Shown in pieces: positions 1 to 12,800 of a DNA stretch of 64,000 nt. A program made the translations under genes and the position numbers. Numbering within the stretch: the stretch's first letter is position 1; each line of letters begins with the position of its first letter. Origin of the DNA: Cornus controversa (lineage: Eukaryota; Streptophyta; Magnoliopsida; Cornales; Cornaceae); the NCBI GenBank assembly GCA_026545225.1, contig CM048845.1:32230501-32294500 (forward strand). Direction: 5' to 3'. Under the pieces are notes generated by a model. It had not been told where the DNA came from. It did not search any database and was given only the letters and a program-made list of their open reading frames with translations.

Positions 1-14
1 ATTATATTCCTCCT

Positions 15-850
15 TCACTGCATGGACTGACTTTGATGCTCCACTCGCTGAAGCTGTGAGGGCAATTGAAGCAAATCAATAGTAGGCCCATCTCCACGAG
101 AAAAACAGTCCGCGGTATTCATGAACTCTGGCCCTTGGAAAACACCATTGGCGATTCCAAAGTTGACAGTATCACTATCATCAGAAATCAGTCCGAGACC
201 CAAGTAATTCTCCTCTGCAGAAATCATTCCAGGCGAATGTAACCTATTTGACACTCCACTGGTCAAAGCCCGTGAGGTTGTGCTCGGAAACTTTTCAGAG
301 ACTTGACTTACACTGTTATGAGCATGGCTGCCTGGTATAATCAGGGGGTGAGCCATTTGAGTTCCTGACAAATGGCTAGATGAATTCCGTGATTGAGATG
401 ACAGAAGAGAGAGAGCAAGACCAGAATCTGATACATCTGATAGCCCTTGAACGGTCGATGCTGAGTTGAAAAAGGTGAAGTTTTCAGTTCCTGTTGAGGT
501 GTTCTGGAAAAAACAACGCAATAAAGAATTGGAACCTGAGAGATCATGTGGGTAGCTGTTTATGTTTTCATTAAAATCACTTCCTTTTTCAGTATTGAGT
601 CCACTCCCATGGAAAGGAGATTGTTTTTCAAGACCATAAGAAGAAAAAATTGATTTTGAATGCAAATTTCCATTTCTGATGAGAGTCACTGATTGAGGAC
701 CATGTTCAGCCGATTCAGCCCCATCTTCAATTTTTACTTGCCTGCGCCGTTCACTACTGTCACATTTCTGCAGATCCATAAGGCTGCTTGGGAGCATATC
801 TGGGCAATTAAAAGATGATGTTGTTAATGTGGTCCCCTGAAACCTGCTAC
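15..850 (-). CDS. SPL6: SPL exon 3: C-terminal region, ends with TGA at 17..15
   Basis: The acceptor CTGCAG ends at 851. The first two bases complete a Gly codon begun in exon 2 and the text runs [13 protein letters not shown] then CPDMLPSSL, typical of this SPL subgroup. The exon is Ser-rich and contains the miR156 target. It ends ...HQSQSMQ and stop. The 3' untranslated region lies outside the window. Confidence 0.9.
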
Positions 851-3800
851 CTGCAGAACTTCCATGATGTTAGGGAAACAGTAAAAGATATAGTTCCCAG
901 AACACATCCATAGTACAGAGTGAAGATTTTGAATGCTTTTTATACAAAATAGTTTGAATTTCAGCAAGCAATTGCAAATACTGGACGCAAAGCCAGAAAT
1001 TTTTAGGAATAAATCTGACTATATAAGTGGGACAATAGTAATGAATACTAGAAAAAAAGGAGCACCAGCAGTCTGTATATTACAAAAAAATTTGTATTGG
1101 TTTCAACACTCAGCAGTAGTCATATATACTGTATATTGTAGGAATAATGTAATAAAATCAGGTCATAATAGATGGTTAGTAACTGGGAACTTCAAGCAAT
1201 TTCAAAAACTCAGGAAGCTTGTCACAATCAATTAACAAACAACATATTTAAAAGTGTGTGCATACATCCTTTTGTATTAACCTTGAAAGTTACAACATTA
1301 AGTGATACTAGTTCATCAAAGCCTTACAACAAAGAACACGGGGAACTACAGAGAACGGTATTGGCTATAGTACTATATGCTTATGGTTCTCAGTGTATCA
1401 GAGAAGCCAAAGTTTTAGTCCTCTCAGAATAAGGGACATCTCTGACATGATTAACAATATATCACATAATCTGCTGCTTGCATGTCATTTTCTTTTCGGG
1501 ATTATGCTTACATGTACGAAGAAGAAGAAGAAGTCTGTCCTATTGGATGAATCTCCGCGACTTCCATGGTCAAACTTGAGGAAAACGTTTCCTCAAGGTG
1601 GATTGAAATTTTGATCCTTAGAATTTTCTTTTTATCCTTGGAATTCTTTTACTCAATATTTTAGTGTTTATAAATATTTTATGGGAAGTGAATAATATAC
1701 ACCAAGAAAATTTCAGTTTCTTTTCATATTATCAGTAAGTTGCCTAATAGAATCTGTATTATCATATAATTTAATATATATATTGGATAGTACTGTTTCA
1801 ACTTCAACCTTCAAGCAGAGAATGAGACCACCAAGGGTTTTAATACCTGATGGGTGTTTGACTCTGATTGTGTTTCATGTGACGTGGAAGATTGTGATTC
1901 TTGTGACGTGGATGAGAGATAAGCATTGACTACGACTCTCCTATGTCCAGATGGACTGGGGAACTGAAGGGTTAGTCTCCTACTTGGATACAATCTCTTC
2001 TGACTTCTATAAATACAATGCAATCCATATTTCAGGTAGGTAATTAATGCCCTCTACGTGCCTTTACAGCTTCAAAAGTCTTTCCGATTTTCTGACTTGA
2101 CTGTCGGAGCGTAGTCAGCCTGCACCACATCGGTGTTCGTTTCAGTTACCCTTCTCTTGTCTTTTTCAGGTTAGCTTTGACCAGGATTGTGCGACGATTT
2201 GTGCATCATCAATTGGCGCCGTCTGTGGGAAGCGATCACGAATTTGATTGTTCTATACGAAGCATGATGCACTTACGATCTGGGCTAGACACCAGAGCCG
2301 GTCAGGACCCTCCTGCCTGCCACAACCTTCCTGCCGGTCACAATCCTCTAGCCGGCCAGGATCCTCCTGCCGGTCTAGATCCCCATGTGGGTTACAATCC
2401 CCCAGCTAGGCTGTAGAGACCGTGCCCAATTTTAGCCGGTTTTCATTTTCTTATCAATTATTGCTTTAAATGCGTTTTAAATGATATTTAACATGTTTTA
2501 AACGTGAGAAACATGTTTGGAGAGTTGTTTTAGGGTTTTGGAGAGTTTTTGAAACTTTTGAGAAGTTTGACTTTTTAGTCAATGAGGGACCCGGGATGAG
2601 GTTTAATGAGTCCGGGAATCCGGATATTTTTTTGAAAAATTTTACTTTTGGTTATAGACCAATTAGAATATTTGGAGAGACGTAGAAGTGATTTTGAGTC
2701 CATAACTTCTTTCGAATTCAAAAATGGAGGTTGGGAAGGTACGTTAAGTGAACTAGGGGCGTTTTGGTCTTTTTGCGCCCTAGGGCTTATAAATATCTGG
2801 GAGACAGATATTTACAGATTATTTCCTCTCTCAAATCAGCCGTGAACCTCTCTTCTCTCTCTTCTTTGTGTTCTTCTTCTTCTCTCTAGAATTAGAAGGT
2901 GTTAGGGTTTGATTTGGAAGGTGCCGAAAAAGGAAAGTGTTTTCTACGCGGCAAAGGCTTCGCTTGGAATCGAACAAAGTCACGGTTAGGTAACTTTGGT
3001 GTTGGTGAAAGTGTGGGATAGCTTGAAACTAAAGCTATTGAGGTAGGGGGTGTGTGTTGTGTCTTCTTATTCAAGTGATATTTCATGTCTAAGCATAAAA
3101 TAGATGTTTCTTTTCATGTGATATATGAAGATGTATGTTTTGTGATGAAATTTATGTTTTAAAGTGAATTATATATGTTTCTCTTGCTAGAAATGGTTAG
3201 TGTATGTTTTATATTGCATAGATTGTTTATTTGTACATTGTAGAGCTTAAATTGCATATATGGAATTTTGGGAGATAAATGATGAAAACTTACTTTTGGG
3301 GATTAAGTATCTATATATATTCTTATGAGCCTTGTGTGACATACTAGGATTGACCTAGGACATATAATGGGTGCAATGCATCGAACTTGTGAATGTGTGT
3401 GCAAAATGTGAAATATTTTGTGTGAGTGTGGGGTGTGTCTCGGAAGTGGCTCAGGTGAAAGTAGTAGGGGAACATATCCTCTGATACTGAAAGACCTCAA
3501 ACTTGCGCAAGATGGGTTGGTTACCGGTGGTTTAGTAGCCCTAAAATAACTAAGAATTGGGATATGGAGCTTCGGCACGTATCCGGTGATGTGTGTGACT
3601 GTGAACCAAATTCGAGAGAGTGTGTTGAGTCTTATGTGTAACTTAAGTAAATTACCTGACTTGTGTGGATATTTATCTGTTTTCAATCTTTGTCATATGT
3701 TACACGTATGATGGAAATGTGTTGTGTATGAAATACGTTTTATATGGTTGTCAAGTTATAATTGATGTGTATGCCATGACGTGAACGAATTGAGCTTTTA

Positions 3801-6800
3801 AACTTGCAACTAAAATGTTAGGGAGCATGACACGTAATTGATAGACATGAGTTGTGTTTTATGCATGGAATATGAAATGTGGCCTTGAATGGATTACACA
3901 ATACATTAACCTTGAGCCCGTTGAAAATTATTCATCCCCTACACTAGCATTTTCAGGACATGGCAAGGAGGTGGTTGAGGATGCACAACTATGAGTTTGA
4001 CTTAGAGTAGAAGAATATCATTTTTGGACTTTTGTGTGTTTTGAGACATGTGTATGGACTTCCATGCCGACTTGTGGCATGTGGACTAAACTAGAAGTAT
4101 TGTACTTATTTTTGGATAAGAAGCATGTATGAGACTTACAAATATGTATGATAAGTTTGCTAACTCGTGAGGATTATGTAAAAATGATGTTTTGTTGCAA
4201 TAGGTGTATGATAATGCGTGAATTATCATTTTTGTGTTGCGAGTGTATGTGGTGGTATTAAATGGGGATGATTTATCACTTTATGGATGTTTGGGGATTT
4301 GTTGGGAATATAATTATGTTATATGATTGTTTGTTAGAAGAATGGATTGGGAGGAGAATTGTGATTGTTATCACTTTGTGTTTTGTTAGTGTTTTAGGCT
4401 AGGTGAGTTCGATGCATTGAAGTCACCATTTCGATGCATCGAAGTGTGTCGATGCATCGTTAATTAAATATGAGGGTTCGGAACAAAAATCCAGTACGTG
4501 TCGCAGGATACTTCGCATCTTGTTCGATTCATCACAAGTTCGATGCATCGAAGTCACAACTTCGATGCATCGAAGTGTGTGACTAAGTGTGTTTGTTGAA
4601 ATGAAATTGGAGAATTATTTTGGGAAGGAAATATGTGACCCGTGCGACGTCCTAAGTCATGATACGTACGCAATTATGATTCTACGTTGGTTTAGTGATT
4701 GAGGTGGTGTATTAGAAGTAAATGGACAAAATCGCCCTTGTAGTTACGAGTAAACTCCGGAATTGGTTCAAACTTCAAACGGGCGTAACTTTTTCGTTTT
4801 AGATCGGAATTGAGCATAGTTTTTTTTGAAATTGAGTATTTTTAGATGCTCTTTCTAATGGACTAAGAATAAATCTGAAATCCCAAACATATAGGGAGTT
4901 AGGTTCTGGAATTGGGCGGTTCACGAGTGTGAGCCGGGTGAGACTTTCATTGTTCACCTCCACTTTCTATATCGATCTTGGTATTGGACAGTAGGGGTGT
5001 GACAACATGGTATTAAAGCAAGGTACTATAGTGGGAATAATGGTCAGAGGTGATGGTTTATTACATAATCACCCTCGGTTTTCGAGTATTGGAAATCAGA
5101 GCGTGACATAGGCAGGACCCCCCTACCAGCCACAACCTTCCGGTTCGCGAAGGCGTCATCTCAAGGGAGCGTCAGAATTCCTGAGCGGGAGGAGGAGGCA
5201 TGCAGTCCCCTGCTCGTGGAGACTTGCCTGGAGCACATCCCAGAGCCCCAAATGACCAGGAGCATATCGCGGCGTTGGAACACCAAATTCAGAACTTAAA
5301 TCAGAGTTTGATCCAGGTGTTCCAACAAAATGCGGCAATCCTGCAACGCCTTCCCCCCGTGGCACCGGTGCCATCACGGAGTCACCTCAACCCAGTTAAT
5401 CCAGAAGGGAATTATGTTATAAGAGATGGTGGGATTCTGGCAGATGATGCTGCCCAAAGTCAAGTGAGAAGTGACCAAGTTGGAGCTAATCCCTAGTCTA
5501 AAAGAGCTCGTACTCATGGAGATTCGGGGCAGGTGGGGGAGACTGCTTATTATGACATGGAGATGCAGGATCTCAGAGCTAAGGTTGAAAGTATGGCTCA
5601 TGCCATGAAGGGGAAAGGCTCTACGATAGTGGAGGATCTTGTCCAATAAACCAATCTCCCTTTTACCTCCAGAGTAATGAGTTGGCCTTTGCCCAACAAG
5701 TTCAAGATGCCCACCCTTGAAAACTTTGACGGAACCAAGTATCCACTGGACCATCTTGAAACCTACAAGGCTCTAATGTACCTCCAAGGAGTTCCAGATG
5801 AGATCATGTGCAGAGCCTTTCCCACTACTTTGAAAGGTTCTGCCCGAGCATGGTTCAATAGCCTGAAACCTGCGTTAGTGCATTTTTTCAAAGAATTGAG
5901 TCAGTTGTCTGTGAGCAATTTCATTGTTGTCCGAAGACACAGGAAACATGCAACCTATCTTCTGAATGTAAGGCAAACCAAAGGAGAATCGTTGCGAGAT
6001 TACATCAATCGGTTCAATAGAGAGATGTTGCAGGTCAATGCTTTAGAAGACAAGGTAGCAGTTACCGCATTTATGGCTAATAGCCCTCAAAGTTCTTATA
6101 TTCAATCTCTAAACACCCGTTAGAAAGTATGTCAAAGCTACTTATGAAGGTCCAAAAATACATGAATGTTGAGGATGCTCTAAATGCGCGGAAAGAAAAA
6201 GGAAATGATGATAGAAAGACAGACAGAAAAAGAGGACATTCCATTAAGGAAGAAAGGGACTCTAAATATAACAGATCAGGGTGATAGGCCATCACGACAA
6301 GATAACGGACTCAGTTTTACCCCATTAAACACACCAATAAGCTAGATTCTCCTCTACATTCAGGATGATCCAACGGTGACGTGGCCCTCAAAACTAAGAA
6401 CTGATCCCGCGAAGAGATCTCGCGACAAGTATTACAGGTTTCACCGTGATCATGGACATGATACAGACGAGTGCATCGACTTAAAGAGGCAAATTAAAAG
6501 CCTAATCTACAGGGGTAGCTACGTAGATTTGTAATTGGAGATGAGAGGGGAGCACAAAGCCACCCACGTGATGGCAAAGACGACAATACTCGAAGAAACC
6601 CTCCACTAGGAGAGATCAGAGTTATCTCCGGTGGGTTCGCAAGCAGCGAAGAATACAAGGCGGCTCGTAAAGCGCATGTGAGGAAAGTCAGAAATTTTAT
6701 GAAGTGGGCGAAGTGAACGAATCGCCTCCCCAAGCCAAGCATCCTTGAATAGAAGAGCAGATGCGAGGGGAATTCAACAACCACATAACGATGCTCTCGT

Positions 6801-9800
6801 AGTCACATTGAATATCGCCAAATTCACAATTAGGCGAGTACTGATTGAAAATGGTAGTTCTGTTGACATCTTGTTTGTAGAAGCCTTTGACCAAATGAAT
6901 ATCGATAGGGAAAGACTCAAGCCTAATAAATCCCCACTTATCAGATTCTCTAGGGAGAATCTCTTTCCGCTTGGTGTCATTACCCTTCCAATCACCGCTG
7001 GTGTAAGTCCAAGACAAGTCAGAAGATGATGAACTTCTTTGTGGTAGATTGCCCATCTACTTACAACGTTATTGTGGGAAGAGCTACATTGAATGCCACT
7101 TACCATCTTCTCGTGCGGTTCCCTACTGATTATGGTGTTGGAGAGCTAAGGGGAGATCAAGCCACTGTCCGGGAGTGCTACACCACTTCCCTAAAAGAGA
7201 GAAAGATGCTAGAGAATTTAAGCATAGAGGGCCTAAAAGTTGAAAATCAAGAGGAGGTCCGTTATGCAGAGCCAATGAAAGAGCTAGTTGAAATCGATTT
7301 GTATGAGCCAGAAGCCAATAAGGTGAGCATGGGATCATCACTCTCACCCATCGCTCGCGAGGAACTCATTCAATTCCTCAAAAGAAAAATCGGGATCTGT
7401 TTGCCTGGTCCAACGAAGACATGCCTGGGATTGACCCAACAGTTGTTGTGCATCGATTGAATGTTGACCCTACCGCCAAGCCCGTCAAACAGAAGAGACA
7501 AACTTTCGCTCTAGAAAGAAAGTTGGCAATATCTGAAATCCAACTTTGTACAGGAATCGCACTATCTATACAGGCTAGCGAATGTAGTCTTGGTAAAGAA
7601 ACCCAACAGCAAGTGGCGCTTGTGCGTAGATTTCACCAATCTAAATAGAGCGTGCCTAAAAGATAGTTTTCCTCTCCCACGGATCGATATGTTAGTAGAA
7701 GGAAAGGCTGGATATGAGCGACTTAGTTTCATGGATGCTTATTCCGGTTATAATCAAATCCCAATGCATCCATCCAACCAGGAGAAGACATTTTTCATAA
7801 TAGAGAAAAGGTTGTACTGTTATACAATGATGCCGTTTGGTTTGAAGAATACGGACGCAACCTATCAGAGGCTGGTCAACATAATATTTAAGAAGCAAAT
7901 CGGCAGAAACATGGAAGTATACGTCGATGACATGTTCGTCAAAAATTTGAAAACCGCAGATCATTTAATCGATTTACAATAAGCCTTTGATGTCCTCCGA
8001 AGATACAGGATGAGGCTCAACCCAAGTAAGTGTGTTTTTGGAGTCTCTTCCGAAAAGTTTTTGGGTTACTTGGTTAGTAAGAGGGGAATTGAAGCCAACC
8101 TAGAAAAAGTAAAGGCAATTCTTGACACAAAATCACCCAGAACAATCAAAGAGGTTCAGCAATTGACAAGTAAGGTGGCAGCATTAAACAGACTAATCTC
8201 TCGCGCCACAGATAAATGCCTCCCATTTTTTTAGGTCCTCAAAAAAGCCTTTGAATGGACTCCGGAGTGTGAACGAGTCCTGGTTGACCTAAAGCAGTAT
8301 CTTGGCTCACCCTCACTCTTGGTTGTTTCCCCTGCAGCGGTCAATTCCACGCTAGTGCGAGAAGACGAAGAGTTTCAGAGGCCTGTGTTCTATGCCAGCA
8401 AAGTACTTCAGAGGACTAAAGAAAGGTATCCCATGATAGAGAAACTAGCTTTTGCCCTGGTCATGTCAACCAGGAAACTTAGACCGTACTTCCAAGCGCA
8501 CACAATAGTGGTATTGACTGATCAACCACTCCGACAAGTTCTCTTCAAACCCGAAACTTCTGGATGGCTTGTGAAGTGGTCCATAGAGTTAGGACAATTC
8601 GATATCCGGTATAAGTCGAGATCGGCAATAAAAGGTCAAGTACTTGCAGACTTTATAGCCGAGTTGACCTATCCACCAGGGGAAGAGCAGACATCAATGG
8701 AAGAGCGGGAGAGATTGGTTCAACAAAGTGGGGAGGACCAAATAAGCCTAGACCACACGTGGGAATTATTAATAAATGGATCGTCAAATGCACAAGCCAG
8801 TGGCGCAAGGACAATTATCATTTCTCCTGAGGGAGAGAGCTTTAAATATGCCTTGCAGTTTGGGTTCAAGGCGACAAACAACGAAGCTGAATATGAAGCT
8901 TTGATTGCAAGGATGAAAATAGCAAGGGTTCTTGAAGTGCAACAATTAAAAGCTTACACTGACTCCTAATTAATTGTTCGGCAAGTCCGCACAGAATATG
9001 AAGCGAAAAAAGAAAAAATGAAGTCCTACTTGCAAAAGATTCACGCACGAATTGCCCACTTCCAAAGGTTCTCCATCACGCGAGTCTTTTGCGATGAGAA
9101 CTCTAATGTCGATGCTCTTGCTCGCTTAGCAACTGTACTGGAAGCTGTGGATGATGCAGTACCTGTGGAAGAACCAAGTATAACAAAGGAGGTACAGTGC
9201 GAGGTGAATCAAGCGACTCAAGGCATGGAATGGACTGATCCACTGATCAAGTACATCAGAGATGGCGAATTGCCACCCGATAAGGTTAAGGCACGCAGAA
9301 TAAGAATTAGGGCATCTAGATATACCCTAATCGATAGAATCCTTTATAAAAGATGAGTCTCCTTGCGTTACTTACAATGCGTTTCGACAGAGGAAGCTCG
9401 ATATGTCATGAAGGAAATTCATGAAGGGGACTGCGGAAATCACGCAGGGGCAGGTCTTTAGTATATAAGGCTGTCAGACAAGGATGCTATTGGCCCACCA
9501 TGCAACAAGATGCGCTGGATTTTGTCAGAAAGTGCGACAATTGTCAACGTTTCGCCAATATCCCAAGACAACCACCAGAAGAGTTGACTCCAATAGCTGC
9601 ACCATGGCCTTTTGCCCAGTGGGGGATGGACTTGATCAATCCCCTACCTATAAGAAAGGGGCAGACAAAGTTTGCAATTGTGGCAGCTGACTACTTCACT
9701 AAATGGGTGGAAGCAAAGCCCCTAGCCAAGATTGGAGAGAAGAATGTCATTAGTTTCATTTGGAAATCAATCATATGCAGGTTCGGAGTACCACGGTCCA

Positions 9801-12800
9801 CGGGTCATTGTCACAAACAACAAAAAGTAGTTTGAAGTACGCTTTTCCAAGGTTTTTGTTCCAGACATGGAATAAAAAATCACTACTCCTCGTCAGGCCA
9901 CCCGCAGACAAATGGGCAAGTTGAAGTTGCTAACAGAACTATACCCAAGATGATCAAGACGCGTTTGGAAGACTCCAAAGGTTTATGGGCAGAGCTGCTG
10001 CCAAGTATCTTACGGGCTTATAGGACCACAGCTAAAGTGCCTACTGGGGAAATGCCTTATTTTTTAGCTTTCGGAACTGAGACAGTTCTCCCAATGGAGA
10101 TGGGTCAGTTGGCAAGTCATTGAACTAAGCATTATGACCTCAGTCACAATGAAAGTGAATTGATGGCTAGTACTGATTTCATCGAAGAAAGAACATAACA
10201 GATGTAGTAACTCTTGTGGACGGGTGTGAGTGGGCGGGTGCAAAGACAGACACTGGGCTGAGCTACCACACTGACAGGGTATAGGGTGCTCAATCCCACA
10301 TCGCCTGGGTGTGGAAAAGGGGATGTGCTTATATGTAGTATGTTCTCTTCAAATGGTATGAGGCCTTTTGGGGTAAACCCAAGAGCAAAACCGTGCGGGC
10401 TATGGCCCAAAGCGGACAATATCATACCATGTGTTGGAGCGGGGTATTACAATTGGTATCAGAGCCTGAACCCAGCCGGAAGTAAGTGTGCCGACGAGGG
10501 CGTCCGGCCTCGTAGGGGGGTGGATTGTAGTAACTCTTGTGGACGGGTGTGAGTGGGCGGGTGTAAAGACAGACACTGGGCTGAGCTACCACACTGACAG
10601 GGTACAGGGTGCTCAATCCCACATCGCCTGGGTGTGGAAAAGGGGATGTCCTTATATGTAGTATGTTCTCTTCAAATGGTATGAGGCCTTTTGGGGTAAA
10701 CCCAAGAGCAAAACCGTGCGGGCTATGGCCCAAAGCGGACAATATCATACCATGTGTTGGAGCGGGGTATTACAATTGTAGTAACCCTTGTGGACGGGTG
10801 TGAGTGGGCGGGTGCAAAGACAGACACTGGGCTGAGCTACCACACTGACAGGGTACAGGGTGCTCAATCCCACATCGCGTGGGTGTGGAAAAGGGGATGT
10901 GCTTATATGTAGTACGTTCTCTTCAAATGGTATGAGGCCTTTTGGTGTAAACCCAAGAGCAAAACCATGCGGGCTATGGCCCAAAGCGGACAATATCATA
11001 CCATGTGTTGGAGCGGTGTATTACAATTGTAGTAACCCTTGTGGACGGGTGTGAGTGGGCGGGTGCAAAGACAGACACTGGGCTGAGCTACCACACTGAC
11101 AGGGTACAGGGTGCTCAATCCCACATCGCCTGGGTGTGAAAAAGGGGATGTGCTTATATGTAGTATGTTCTCTTCAAATGGTATGGGGCCTTTTGGGGTA
11201 AAACTCAAGAGCAAAACCGTGCGGGCTCAGGCCCAAAGCGGACAATATCATACCATGTGTTGGAACGGGGTATTACAATTGGTATCAGAGCCTGAACCCA
11301 GCCGGAAGTAAGTGTGCCGACGAGGGCGTTGGGCCTCGTAGGGGGGTGGATTGTAGTAACCCTTGTGGACCAGTGTGAGTGGGCGGGTGCAAAGACAAAC
11401 ACTGGGCTGAACTACCACACTGACAGGGTAGAGGGTGCTCAATCCCACATCGCCTGGGTGTGAAAAAGGGGATGTGCTTATATGTAGTATGTTCTCTTCA
11501 AATGGTATGAGACCTTTTGGGGTAAAACTCAAGAGCAAAACCGTGCGGGCTCAGGCCCAAAGCGGACAATATCATACCATGTGTTGGAGCGGGGTATTAC
11601 AGTTGGTATCAGAGCCTAAACCCAGCCGGAAGAAGTGTGCCGACGAGGAGTTCGGGCCTCGTAGGGGGGTGGATTGTAGTATCCCTTGTGGACGGGTATG
11701 AGTGGGCGGGTGCATAGACAGACACTGGGCTGAGCTACCACACTGACAGGGTGCAGGGTACTCAATCCCACATCGCCTGGGTATGGAAAAGGGGATGTGC
11801 TTATATGTAGTATGTTCTCTTCAAATGATATGAGGCCTTTCGGGGTAAAACCCAAGAGCAAAACCGTGCGGGCTCAGGCCCAAAGCGGACAATATCATAC
11901 CATGTGTTGGAGCGGGGTATTACAGTTGGTATCAGAGCCTGAACCCAGCCGGAAGAAGTGTGCCGACGAGGACGTCGGGCCTCGTAGGGGGGTGGATTGT
12001 AGTATTCCTTGTGGACAGGTGTGAGTGGGCGGGTGCATAGACAGACACTGGGCTGAGCTACCACACTGACAGGGTGCAGGGTGCTCAATCCCACATCGCC
12101 TGGGTGTGGAAAAGGGGATGTCCTTATATGTAGTATGTTCTCTTCAAATGGTATGAGGCCTTTTGGGGTAAAACCCAAGAGCAAAACCGTGCGGGCTCAG
12201 GCCCAAAGCGGACAATATCATACCATGTGTTGGAGCGGGGTATTACAGTATTGTAGTAACCCTTGTGGACGGGTGTGAGTGGGCGGGTGCGAAGACAGAC
12301 ACTGGGCTGAGCTACCACACTGACAGGGTATAGGGTGCTCAATCCCACATCGCTTGGGTGTGGAAAAGGGGATGTGTTTATATGTAGTATGTTCTCTTCA
12401 AATGGTATGAGGCCTTTTGGGGTAAACCCAAGAGCAAAACCGTGCGGGCTCAGGCCCAAAGCGGACAATATCATACCATGTGTTGGAGCGGGGTATTACA
12501 ATTGGTATTAGAGCCTGAACCCAGCCGGAAGTAAGTGTGCCTACGAGGGCGTCGGGCCTCGTAGGGGGGTGGATTGGAGTAACCCTTGCGGACGGGTGTG
12601 AGTGGGCGGGTGCATAGACAGACACTGAGCTGAGCTACCACACTGACAGGGTACAGGGTGCTCAATCTCACATCGCTTGGGTGTGGAAAAAGGGATGTGT
12701 TTATATGTAGTATGTTCTCTTCAAATGGTATGAGGCCTTTTGGGGTAAACCCAAGAGCAAAACCGTGCGAGCTCAGGCCTAAAGCGGACAATATCATACC

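Larger units (their letters stand above)
2264..6533 (+). pseudogene. Tat gag, interrupted by a solo LTR and stop codons
   Basis: Starts near ATG 2264 (MMHLRSG) with short Pro/Gly/Asp repeats (AGQDPPAG). The frame is broken at 2411 by the solo LTR and resumes in phase after 5113, where the same QDPP wording returns. A stop lies at about 5181, and the frame continues through a coiled-coil-like stretch (5240..5340). The Retrotrans_gag core spans about 5677..6123 ([33 protein letters not shown]). More stops follow, then [10 protein letters not shown] (about 6165). A degenerate zinc-knuckle-like segment typical of Tat gag ([19 protein letters not shown]) lies at about 6430..6490. Gag would form the virus-like particle; this copy cannot. 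Confidence 0.85.

Noticed and set aside
3303..3686. 127-codon minus-strand ORF inside solo LTR S1
   Set aside because: Lies wholly in a long LTR, antisense, without domain; the inverted relative at 63800 does not preserve it convincingly.
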